Positions 1 to 7,378 of a stretch of 21,693 bases of DNA are shown one piece after another (position 1 is the stretch's first letter; every line of letters begins with the position of its first letter). The position numbers were made by a program, and so were the translations under genes. The notes beneath the pieces were generated by a model. That model searched no databases. It was not told the origin of the DNA and saw only the letters and a program-made list of their open reading frames with translations. Source of the stretch: Diplocarpon mali (Eukaryota; Ascomycota; Leotiomycetes; Helotiales; Drepanopezizaceae); contig JAENRP010000519.1 of the NCBI GenBank assembly GCA_024741835.1, forward strand, positions 1 through 21,693, read 5' to 3'.

Positions 1-115
1 CCGAAGTCTCCTTACCATACATACACTAGATAACAATACAATCAATCATCTTCATCCATATCAGCGAGCCTCCTGAGCGACCCAATGAAGGCCCTCCAGC
101 CGACCGCACCACAAC
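1..115. other. Un-mutated flanking sequence, no gene recognised
   Basis: This stretch differs sharply from the rest of the window. It has roughly balanced base composition and many CpA dinucleotides, which are nearly absent further right. It does not continue the copia reverse transcriptase reading that ends near 116-125. I infer that it is normal genomic sequence outside the RIP-affected repeat block, or the far side of a truncation breakpoint. A plus-strand frame is open from about 28 into the repeat, but it has no start codon or recognisable domain, so I call no gene. The exact breakpoint could lie anywhere from about 105 to 125. Confidence 0.6.
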
Positions 116-252
116 TAAGATTGCTGCAATAATACTTATAATAGGTGCTAAACTAGTGGTTTCCTAATTTAAGGATGCTATAGAGCGGCAGCACCACTTT
201 AAAGACTATACCTATAGGAAATAGCTTAGCAATATCTTATAAAGGAAATATA
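116..252 (-). pseudogene. pol: copia reverse transcriptase fragment (segment 3 of 3)
   Basis: This short piece continues the copia RT on the far side of gypsy-1. It reads FPIGIVFKVVLPLYSILKLGNH, then a stop (TAG at 155-153) where a Trp codon is expected. This corresponds to the conserved copia RT stretch around PLYGIPEAGNHW. Its frame matches the RT at 7644 after removal of gypsy-1 and one ATATA. About ten further residues look RT-like (FSTYYKYY). At about 116 the composition and the homology both stop, so the catalytic YxDD motif, RNase H and 3' LTR are missing. I infer a deletion or truncation breakpoint here. Confidence 0.75.
248..252. repeat. Target-site duplication of gypsy-1 (left)
   Basis: ATATA directly abuts the left LTR and is matched by ATATA at 7374-7378. 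Removing gypsy-1 and one copy keeps the copia RT in frame. Confidence 0.85.
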
Positions 253-519
253 TATTACGACTTGCTCTAGAGCGTACAGAAGGGCGATAATCGAGTAACG
301 CTGACTGTATTACCTCAAGAGGTATGCTATATAATAGAGAAGAAAAGATAAAGAAGAGAGAGTCTCTAGTAGAGCTCCTCTAGAATAAGTATAGGTGCTT
401 CATTAGCGTGCACGTGATCCAGCTACCTTGCTACCTTAGCGTGCACCTGACTTCTTATAGTCCTAGCGTGCAGTCTTAGCGATATGTAATATAACCGTGC
501 ACATAATACGGCCGTAATA
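253..519 (-). repeat. gypsy-1 3' LTR (267 bp)
   Basis: It is the left LTR of the element, which is the 3' LTR for the minus-strand transcript. The start TATTACGA and end GTAATA are the RIP-changed forms of TGTTACGA and GTAACA. It carries GTGCAC-type motifs and the internal purine run AAGAAAAGAT. It aligns with 7107-7373 without gaps. A polypurine tract lies directly inside it at 520-534. Confidence 0.95.
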
Positions 520-534
520 CTACCCCCCCCCTTT
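520..534 (-). other. gypsy-1 polypurine tract
   Basis: On the minus strand the sequence AAAGGGGGGGGGTAG immediately precedes the 3' LTR. A polypurine tract at this place primes plus-strand DNA synthesis, and it fixes the element's orientation as minus. The run of nine G is read as three Gly codons, and the TAG beside the LTR is the stop of the pol frame. Confidence 0.9.
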
Positions 535-2169
535 GAAAAACTGCGCCTGCGCAGTTATATCTATAGGCGTATTATCCTTTAGGTCCTTATAATCGTCAAC
601 TCTATTATTATATGACTTAAGCTAGCTTAATAGCGCCCTTAGTAGCCCCTTAGCTTAAAGGTTCTTTAGATAGAAATCTTAAATAGCATATAGTACCGTT
701 ATAGCATTAAAGCACAGGTACTATTTAAGGTCTTTATCAGCTCCCTTCCACTTAATCTAATACTCAAGCTTCCTAGCTTAAATATAAAATCCGATTACTT
801 CTTCTATCTCCTATTCCTCTTATTCTAGCAGTACTTTAATTAGGGCAAGAGGTTCCTAAGCTTAGCTTAATAGAAGGTTGGGAGTGTATTTACGCAGTAA
901 GTAGGAGTAGAATATAAGGTAGATCGAATAGAGCGAATTAGGCAATTGTAGCTTTTAGCTTTCTCTTAGCTTTTCTAGTACTTTTACTAGGCCGTACCAC
1001 TTATTAAAGAGCTTTCGGCTCAGCTAGTCCAGTTTCCAATTTTTAGTACTAATTAGCACATTATCTCTTATAGTCTAATCAACTAGCTAGCGATAGAGAT
1101 CTGCAAGCTATTTCATTTTAGCCTATTATACTTAGAGAGATAATTAAGCGAATTGGACTACTTTTTAAACTTTAGTAGCTATACGGAGCGCCGTTTTACG
1201 ATTTAATCTCTTAGTTGCTATTTATAAAGGCTTTAAGTTAATTAAATTCTATAAAGAGCAAGCTTTATAGCTGTTTAGCACTTGAAAAAGGGAAATTTTC
1301 CCTAGGGATTCGTAAGGCAAGGTCAATTAGGTAATATCTATTAAAGGTAAGAGACGACTTTAATTATCTTAATAGTATAAGTAGAATAGTCTAAGGCATT
1401 ATTTTAAGTATTAGTTCATAATCTTAGTTTAGCTATCGATATTAGGGTTATAGGCTATAGTTAGCTTGACCTTTATACTTAGTATTTAATAGAGCTCTTT
1501 TTAAAAGGAAGAGACGAATTAGGCGCCTCTATCTAATAGAATCAAGTCAAGCATACTAAAATGGCATATCTAATGAATTAAAAATAACTCCGCAAGGCCT
1601 TTTATATCGATCGAATTATAGTATAAAACCGAAACTGCCCTCTTTAACAACCTATCGATAATTATAAGGGCAAAATTATAACCGAGTTTATTAAGCGGAA
1701 GCTTTATAAAATCCATTATCAAGTATTAATATACTCATTTAAGAATTGGCAAGGGTTATAAGAAGCCTAGTATTTTATTATAATAAGCTTTTATTTTTAA
1801 ATAATAATAGTTCTAGATATAAATGCTAATATCGCTGCTAAGGCTTTTCTAATAGTATTTTCTTTTTACTAAAAGCCTTATTTTCCTAATTCCAGCGTAT
1901 GCGACGCAAGGTTACTTATGCATATAACAACCTAGGGCTATTTATAGTTTAAGAGGTTATAATAGTACGTCGAGTCTACCTTAAAAGAAGAGTTTGCCTT
2001 AGCTAAGTTCATAGTCAAGGCTATGGCTTCGCGCCTTATCTCAGAACTTCTATAGCTTAAGGGAGGTCTTATTAGCTTAAATGACCTCGTTAATAATATA
2101 GTAGTTCGCCATATTATACTCGACCCTAGACGTTAGGTCGGCAAGTGCCTCTATTAGCGCGATTAGCAT

Positions 2170-2255
2170 AATCGTCACTTATAGGCCAGGCCTAGGAGTG
2201 GAATTGATCTGCGCTAAAGTCACTCGTAGGCTAGGCCTGCGAGTAGAACCGCCTT
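2170..2255 (-). repeat. Coding peptide repeat at the RNase H-integrase junction, gypsy-1
   Basis: Two in-frame copies, STRRPSLRV and STPRPGLxV, start 15 residues apart. They lie between RNase H and the integrase, in the pol frame. Confidence 0.78.
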
Positions 2256-4099
2256 TAGTAGCAAGTACTTCTATAAAGAGCTTATCGTTAGGCAAGAGCT
2301 GCTAGTAGCGTAAAGCTCGTTTCCTAGCCTTAAAAGGGGTTAGCTCTTAGTCTTAACGTAAGAGTATATTAGCCAGTATATTTATCGTACCTATTTAATA
2401 TATAATAAGGAAGTTAAAGTTAGCGAAGAACTCCGCCTAGTAAGCCTACTAGGCTATTAAGTCCTTAGTTATTATAAAGTACTTAAGGGCCTTATAATCT
2501 ATATATACGCATACTATTTTCTAAGCCTTAAGTAGCTCTGCCTTATATTAATAGAACGATCTAAAAATCGCTAAGAGCTCCTTATTATAAATAGGGTAAT
2601 TTAGCTCAGCGTTATTTATAGTCTTTAAGAAGTACCTAATTAGGTAGTAGTTATTGTCTTCCTAAAGTTAGGAGATTACGCTAGCGACTACGCTATTAAA
2701 GGCGTTGGTCTTAAGCCTTATCTGCTTCTAAGGGTAATAGTAGTATAAAATCGAAATCGTTTAAAGGCTTAAGCGCAAAGCTTCTTAAGCTTCCTTATAA
2801 GTGTTATTAAAATCAAAAGGAACGTTTCCTATAAAGGCTATTAAAGGTCGGCAAATATAACTATAGCCTTAAATAAACCTTTAGTAGAAATTACAAAACC
2901 TTAGGAAGCTTTATATACTACGTATATTCTTAGCGTATTTCTACTCTTAAATAACTAAGATCTTATCAAAGTCTACCTCAATTTTATAAACGCTAATAAT
3001 AAACCCTAGGAACCTAGTCTTTGTAACCTTAAACTCGCTTTTCTTAATATCTGCTTAAAGGCTATAGAATTAAAGGATCCTTAAGATCTTCTTAATGTAG
3101 ATCTTATAATTAAGGGAATTTTCTAAGTAGATTAAAATATCATTTAAGTAAGTAGAGTAAAAATCGTTAAAGTGCTTAAGGAGAATATTATTAATAAACC
3201 TTTAAAAGGTAGCAGGCCTATTTATCAGCTTAAAGGGCAAAACCTTATACTTATAGGTCCTATAACGCATGCGAAAGGTAATTAGGTCTTTAGCGTCAGC
3301 TAATATGCAAATATAGTAAAAGGCTTATTATATATCGATTTTTATAAAGACATAAGCTTTTAATATGCGTGCTATTATCTTATCGATAAGTAGGATTAAG
3401 TAGGGGTCTTTTTTCATTAAGGCGTTTAGTTTCTAATAATCGATATATAAACGTAAGGAGCTATTAGCTTTTCTAATAAAGAGGATTAGGACTACCTAAA
3501 GGGAACTTGAAGCTTTGATAAATCCTTTATATAGGTTCTTAAGAATATAGCTCTTGACCTTTAAGAACTATTTATTAATAAGGCAGTAGAAGGGTTCGAT
3601 TATTAAGTTGTTTTCGCCTATCAGCTTAATTTTATAATCTACCCTTAGCCTAGTTTCTAGCAGCTAATTAAAGGCCTAGCGATTAAAAACGTTCTTAAAT
3701 TTAATATACTAAGGTGGGAGCTTTTAGTCTATTAGCTTATCGTTGCTCTTATACTTAGCTTATAGCGCTAAGCTAAGGCCTAAGGAGTTTATTTCAACTT
3801 ACCTAGCCGATTCTCGGCATTTGATTTCTTAATTTAAATTGTATATAAAGCTTATAAATATAAACTCTTTAAGCGCTAGTTCTTAAGTTTATATAGCTTA
3901 TCTTACCCTAGTTATAAAGCAGTAGTAAAGGGCGCTAATTGCTAAGGCTAAGATTAGGCTAATCTAGTAAGCTATCTTTAAAGGAGCATTCCTCTTTACT
4001 AAAAGAAGGAGTAGGAGACCTGGTACTTTTAGCAAGGCCTTCTTTATACAATTCAGATCTCTTTTTAAGTCTTTAAAGAAACTGCTATCCCTAGGTCTA

Positions 4100-4206
4100 T
4101 AAGAGGCCACTTGCGGATTAGGCCTAGGAGTGGAATTCGAGTTCGCAGTTATTACTCGCAGGCTAGGCCTAGGAGTAGAATTTAAGGTATTATTACTTGC
4201 TAGCAT
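4100..4206 (-). repeat. Coding peptide repeat (STPRPGL unit) at the protease-RT junction, gypsy-1
   Basis: Two in-frame copies read NSTPRPSLRV and NSTPRPNPQV, 15 residues apart. The same unit occurs at the RNase H-integrase junction and near the Gag N-terminus. The surrounding stretch 4206-3964 is in the pol frame and free of stops, so it is genuine pol remnant and not a separate gene. Confidence 0.8.
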
Positions 4207-4799
4207 AAAGAGCTAGGCTTAGGCCATTCTTAAGTCTTTGTCCTCGGCGTCTATTATAGCTGCTTAACGATCGATATCTTATTAGGCTATTAAGGGTTTT
4301 ATTAGCTATAAGAGATCGATTAGTATATATTAATTAAAGTAAGGAACGATAGGCATATCCTTAAGCTAAGAGATACTATTTTTCCCCTTTCTATAGGATT
4401 ATTTAAGGTTATAGTGCTTTAGGAACTTCCTACTAATTAAAACGTCAATTGCTCTTAAGCTTATAATTAGGAAAAGGAAGTTTATTTATCGCCTATCGAT
4501 TATAAGGGTAAATAAGATAGCGAATTAAATGGTTTCTTCCTTAAGGCTATTATAGCTAATAAGGGTAATCGGTTTAGGCAATTTAATAAACTTTACCTTA
4601 AGTTTTTAAAAGAGCTAGTATACTAAAGACGTCTTAATAATATTGAAAATATTAGCTCTATTATTAATATAGGCAACTATTTTAATAAATGATCTATTTT
4701 AAGCTAATTCTATAGGAATTAAGAACTAGCGGCCGCCTATTAATAGGCAGGAAATAAAATCTAAGTCTTTTTATAAATTTTAACCTATACTATAGTAGG

Positions 4800-6131
4800 A
4801 ATCTTTACTATAGCTTAGCAGTTTCCTAATAGCAGATCGTTTTCTATTTTAACTTTAGCTATTATAAACTTGCCCTACTTCTTTAGCTTAAGGCAGTCTG
4901 TCGCATAGTAACTAAGGACTTTGCAGTTATAATAGAAACCAGATAACGGCTTTAGGCTAGCAGACCTTTTTCAGTAGGCCGCTAGCAAAGGGGAATAAGT
5001 GCAAGGAGCTAGGGAGGTAGCTATAGCTATAGGTCTCTATAACTCCCTTTTTAGTATGCCAAGGACGCGGTCCTTTAAAGGGGAGAACGCGATAGTAAGA
5101 GCGACTCGTCGAGCGCTATAGGCCTCTTCTTACTTAATATTATAGGCCTTGCGGTCCGCAATAACTAAGAACTCATTTAAAGTAGTATAATTATTATTCA
5201 TTTTATACTTCTCTACTTAAAGGTCGTTCTTTAAGGCTAAGGAGACCTTTTTATAAATATTATCGAATTAGTAAAACTGATCGATCTTATTAGCTATAGT
5301 AAGGGTAATAAACTTAGATTAGAACTTATTATATAATATTAAACTTATAGTTAGCTTACTATATTTAAGCTTAGCAAACTAAATATAGTTATAATTAAAG
5401 AACCTTTGATCTAAGACCCTAAGGATATTAGTAGTATATATAAACTTATTAGTAAAGATAGGATCTATATATTATAAGATTAGGTTCTATACTTTATTTA
5501 TTATATACTTAAAGTAAGTAGTAATCTAGTCCTCTCTTAAAGTAAAATTGCTTAAGTACTTTTAAATAAATACTTTTATAGCTATTTTCCAAGCGTTATA
5601 AGTTATCTTATATTAATAGTTATTAAAATAGGTTTAAAAGTACTTAATCTAATAAGGGTCAACGGCTAAGATTAAGGGTCGGATAGTTAAGAGGTAGTAG
5701 TCTAAGGGAGGCAGTAAGTCGGTGGTAAAGGACTAAGCGTTCTAAGGGCTAGCACTTAAGGAAGAAGGGGCAATAGTATTATTTTAAAAAGCAGCAGCTA
5801 TAGTAGCGCTAATAAAGTTTGCGATTTCAGCCTGCTAAGCAGCTGAAAAGAGAGGGGCTAATATAGTAAAGGTAGATGTTATTAAAAAGAGTATATCTTC
5901 TTCCTTAACTTCAATTGATAGTAATAGGGTATTTCAAGAATCCACTTATAGGCTAGGCCTAAGAGTAGAATCTATACTAAAGAAGGTTTCTTTTTAAGTA
6001 AGCTTAAGAAGGGGAATATCTTTAGGACTAGGGTTGGCAATAAGGCCTATAAAACTAATAGCAGTAAGGCCTAGTAGTAGAGGTGCGGTTAACCTTTCAC
6101 TTCTTTTAAGTGGTATAAGATTAAAGGTCAT
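4800..6131 (-). pseudogene. gag: gypsy-1 Gag (nucleocapsid knuckle), RIP-inactivated
   Basis: Gag forms the virus-like particle and binds element RNA. The ATG at 6131-6129 survives and opens MTFNLIPLKRSERLTAPLL in the same frame as everything downstream. A STPRPGL-type peptide (DSTLRPSL) lies at 5972-5943. The middle resembles fungal gypsy capsid (FKYIINKV, LRVLDQRFFNYNY, ALKNDL, AYSARRVALTIAFSPLKDR). The CCHC knuckle at 4934-4893 reads YYNCKVLSYYATDC: the first Cys (TAT) and the His (TAC) are one transition from TGT and CAC. Gag continues past 4845, where pol opens in the -1 frame. Its true stop cannot be told from RIP-made stops, so the lower end is approximate. Several TAA/TAG stops make it non-functional. 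Confidence 0.85.
4839..4845 (-). promoter_or_regulatory. Candidate gag-pol -1 frameshift window, gypsy-1
   Basis: In the gag frame the codons ATA GAA AAC occur here. The -1 (pol) frame becomes open just upstream of this point, right after a stop, and stays aligned with protease. Gypsy-2 has ATA AAA AAC at the same place, giving the classic slippery heptamer A-AAA-AAC. In this copy the middle base is G, which would weaken slippage. Confidence 0.4.
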
Positions 6132-6520
6132 AAGTACTAACTCTCCTTATATTATCTAGTTTAGTTTAAAGGGACCTAATGCTAAATAGTAACCTATTTA
6201 AAAGGGGGAAGATTAATATAAGCAAAGCTATATATATTCTTAAAGCCTTCTAATAGAGTATATATTAAGGTATTATAGATTTATAGATCTTAAGAGAGAA
6301 GGTTTTACTTTAAGATCACGTCTCTTTACCAATTAGGAGTTGCAATAAGGTTATATAAGAAGGGGTATAGTGCAAATCTAAAGAAGTAGGGTCTAAAGCT
6401 TATCACTTTACTAAAGTTAACCTAATCCTAAATAGTATAATATAACCTACTAAGGCTAACCAAGTCTCTATATATATATATAGGTATAGGTCCCTTAGTT
6501 TATACCCAAGGGTTTTAAAG

Positions 6521-6578
6521 GAAGGAGTAAGGAGCTTCGAAGAGTATAAGGAGAGTTATCGATAAGTATAAGTCGATA
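6521..6578. repeat. Leader direct repeat, copy a (gypsy-1)
   Basis: This 58-bp unit begins GAAGGAGTAAGGAGC. It recurs at 6657-6714 with two differences, both transitions, and a start-to-start spacing of 136 bp. Confidence 0.85.
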
Positions 6579-6656
6579 GGAAGTATAAAGAAGGTCGATG
6601 ATTTATTCGCAAGGAGGGTTTTTCAAAGAGTCGAGTTATATTTGAGGGGTTCGAAG

Positions 6657-6714
6657 GAAGGAGTGAGGAGCTTCGAAGAGTATAAGGAGAGTTATCGATA
6701 AGTATAGGTCGATA
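6657..6714. repeat. Leader direct repeat, copy b (gypsy-1)
   Basis: Second copy of the 58-bp unit at 6521-6578. The equivalent region of gypsy-2 (about 15457-15665) has the same units, with one shortened and one expanded, so the array varies in length. Confidence 0.85.
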
Positions 6715-7095
6715 AAAGCGAGTAGTATAAAGTATTTGTAAAGGAGGGAGAGAGTCAAGAAGAGAAAAGTTATTATACTACTATAGGCAGCAGCCTATGC
6801 TAGCGAAGCAAGGGCATAGTGAATATATCTTTTTTTTTTTTTTTAAGTTAAAGGTAAATTTCCATTTGCAAAATAGAGTAGGTAAAGGGTCGAAGAATAA
6901 GCTGATCTTATATTCGAAGGTCGTTTTTCAGCTTCCTTTGAAAACTAGATTAGTAAGATTTAAGCGCTATATACGAGTTGCTTAGGGCAGTTTGTAGTAG
7001 AAGAGTCGAGATCGAGAGATCGAGTTGCTTAAGGCAATTCGAAGTAACGATTCTAAAGGGGGTAGATATTAAGCTTCTCAATAGAGGTTGAGTAG

Positions 7096-7105
7096 ATCTT
7101 TTCTT
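7096..7105 (-). other. Candidate self-priming primer-binding site, gypsy-1
   Basis: On the minus strand AAGAAAAGAT begins two bases inside the 5' LTR boundary, where a primer-binding site should be. It does not start with TGG and matches no tRNA 3' end I recognise. It is perfectly complementary to ATCTTTTCTT in the LTR (minus strand 7203-7194). In the Tf1/sushi group of gypsy elements the 5' end of the mRNA folds back and primes reverse transcription at exactly this place. The site is conserved in gypsy-2. The assignment is inference, because the match is short and simple in composition. Confidence 0.55.
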
Positions 7106-7106
7106 A

Positions 7107-7373
7107 TATTACAACTTACTCTAAAGCATATAGAAGGGCGATAATCGAGTAACGCTAACTATATTACCTTAAGAGGTACGCTATATAATAGAAAAGAAAA
7201 GATAAAGAAGAGAGAGTCTCTAGTAAAGCTCCTCTAGAATAAGTATAGGTGCTTTACTAGCGTGCACGTGATCCAGCCACCTCGCTACCTTAGCGTGCAC
7301 CTGACTTCTTGCAGTCCTAGCGTGCAGTCTTAGCGACACGTGATATAACCGTGCACGTGATGCGGCCGTAATA
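7107..7373 (-). repeat. gypsy-1 5' LTR (267 bp)
   Basis: This LTR is the presumed promoter end of the element. On the minus strand it has a GC-richer U3 part with CACGTG and GTGCAC palindromes (about 7263-7361), a TATACTT sequence at 7247-7241 and a pyrimidine run ATCTTTTCTT at 7203-7194. That run complements the sequence beside the LTR. I infer U3 from 7373 to about 7204 and R/U5 below it. It retains CACGTG motifs that the 3' LTR has lost to transitions. Confidence 0.93.
7241..7247 (-). promoter_or_regulatory. Possible TATA element of the gypsy-1 LTR promoter
   Basis: TATACTT on the minus strand lies 44 nt upstream of the pyrimidine run (7203) predicted to be the start of R under the self-priming model. 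It is conserved in the other LTRs. The assignment is by position only. Confidence 0.35.
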
Positions 7374-7378
7374 ATATA
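7374..7378. repeat. Target-site duplication of gypsy-1 (right)
   Basis: ATATA directly abuts the right LTR and is the partner of 248-252. The sequence is AT-rich, so the match alone is weak, but the LTR ends and the restored copia frame support it. Confidence 0.85.

Larger units (their letters stand above)
520..4845 (-). pseudogene. pol: gypsy-1 Pol: protease, RT, RNase H, integrase, chromodomain
   Basis: Pol copies and integrates the element. All checked codons share one frame, -1 to gag. Protease is at about 4720-4380 (KIVAYINNRANIFNII, DVLISRKFLKHY). The protease-RT linker at 4206-4100 has two STPRPGL repeats. RT is at about 3600-2960: RLYIDYxKLNALMKKDPY, KVLPFKL, and the active site YLND at 3150-3139, expected as YLDD. 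RNase H is at about 2740-2380 (LNYPIYNKELLAIF, with Asp to Asn changes). A linker with two more repeats spans 2250-2170. The integrase core has MDF (Asp 1713), LDRGAQF (Asp 1533) and TKIMN (1425; Glu changed to Lys), with DX35E spacing. A chromodomain-like end is at about 815-650 (RKLEYxIKWKGADKDL). The frame ends at TAG 522-520. Many stops make it inactive. Confidence 0.92.
6132..7106 (-). other. gypsy-1 leader (about 0.98 kb), untranslated
   Basis: The stretch between the 5' LTR and the gag ATG holds no recognisable coding sequence. It contains the candidate primer site, a 58-bp direct repeat (6521-6578 and 6657-6714), a 15-T run (6830-6844) and two overlapping hairpin-forming sequences (6783-6798 and 6795-6819) that are also present in gypsy-2. 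It also has a duplicated motif around GTTGCTTAAGGCA near 6980 and 7025. Long structured leaders commonly carry packaging and translation signals, but none can be assigned here. Confidence 0.7.
253..7373 (-). mobile_element. Full-length Ty3/gypsy chromovirus, copy 1 (gypsy-1)
   Basis: This is a 7121-bp LTR retrotransposon inserted in the copia RT. It has two 267-bp LTRs (253-519 and 7107-7373) whose ends derive from TGTTA...TAACA and now read TATTA...TAATA. It has a perfect 5-bp target duplication, ATATA, at 248-252 and 7374-7378. On the minus strand the order is 5' LTR, leader, gag, pol (protease, RT, RNase H, integrase, chromodomain), polypurine tract, 3' LTR. RT before integrase marks Ty3/gypsy and the chromodomain marks a chromovirus. 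By eye I count 23 differences between its two LTRs, all transitions, as expected from RIP rather than ordinary divergence. All coding parts carry multiple stops, so the element cannot act on its own. Confidence 0.95.

Noticed and set aside
3964..4206. Minus-strand 80-codon open frame considered as a separate small gene
   Set aside because: It is exactly in the gypsy-1 pol frame between protease and RT and has a homologous stretch in gypsy-2. It is a stop-free remnant of pol.
6797..6985. Plus-strand open frame of 62 codons
   Set aside because: It is antisense to the gypsy-1 leader and reads through a poly-T run as poly-Phe. There is no counterpart in gypsy-2 and no domain.
7060..7106. A conventional tRNA primer-binding site
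   Set aside because: No TGG or recognisable tRNA 3' complement follows the LTR in either copy. RIP alone would not easily convert TGG into the TAA seen there.
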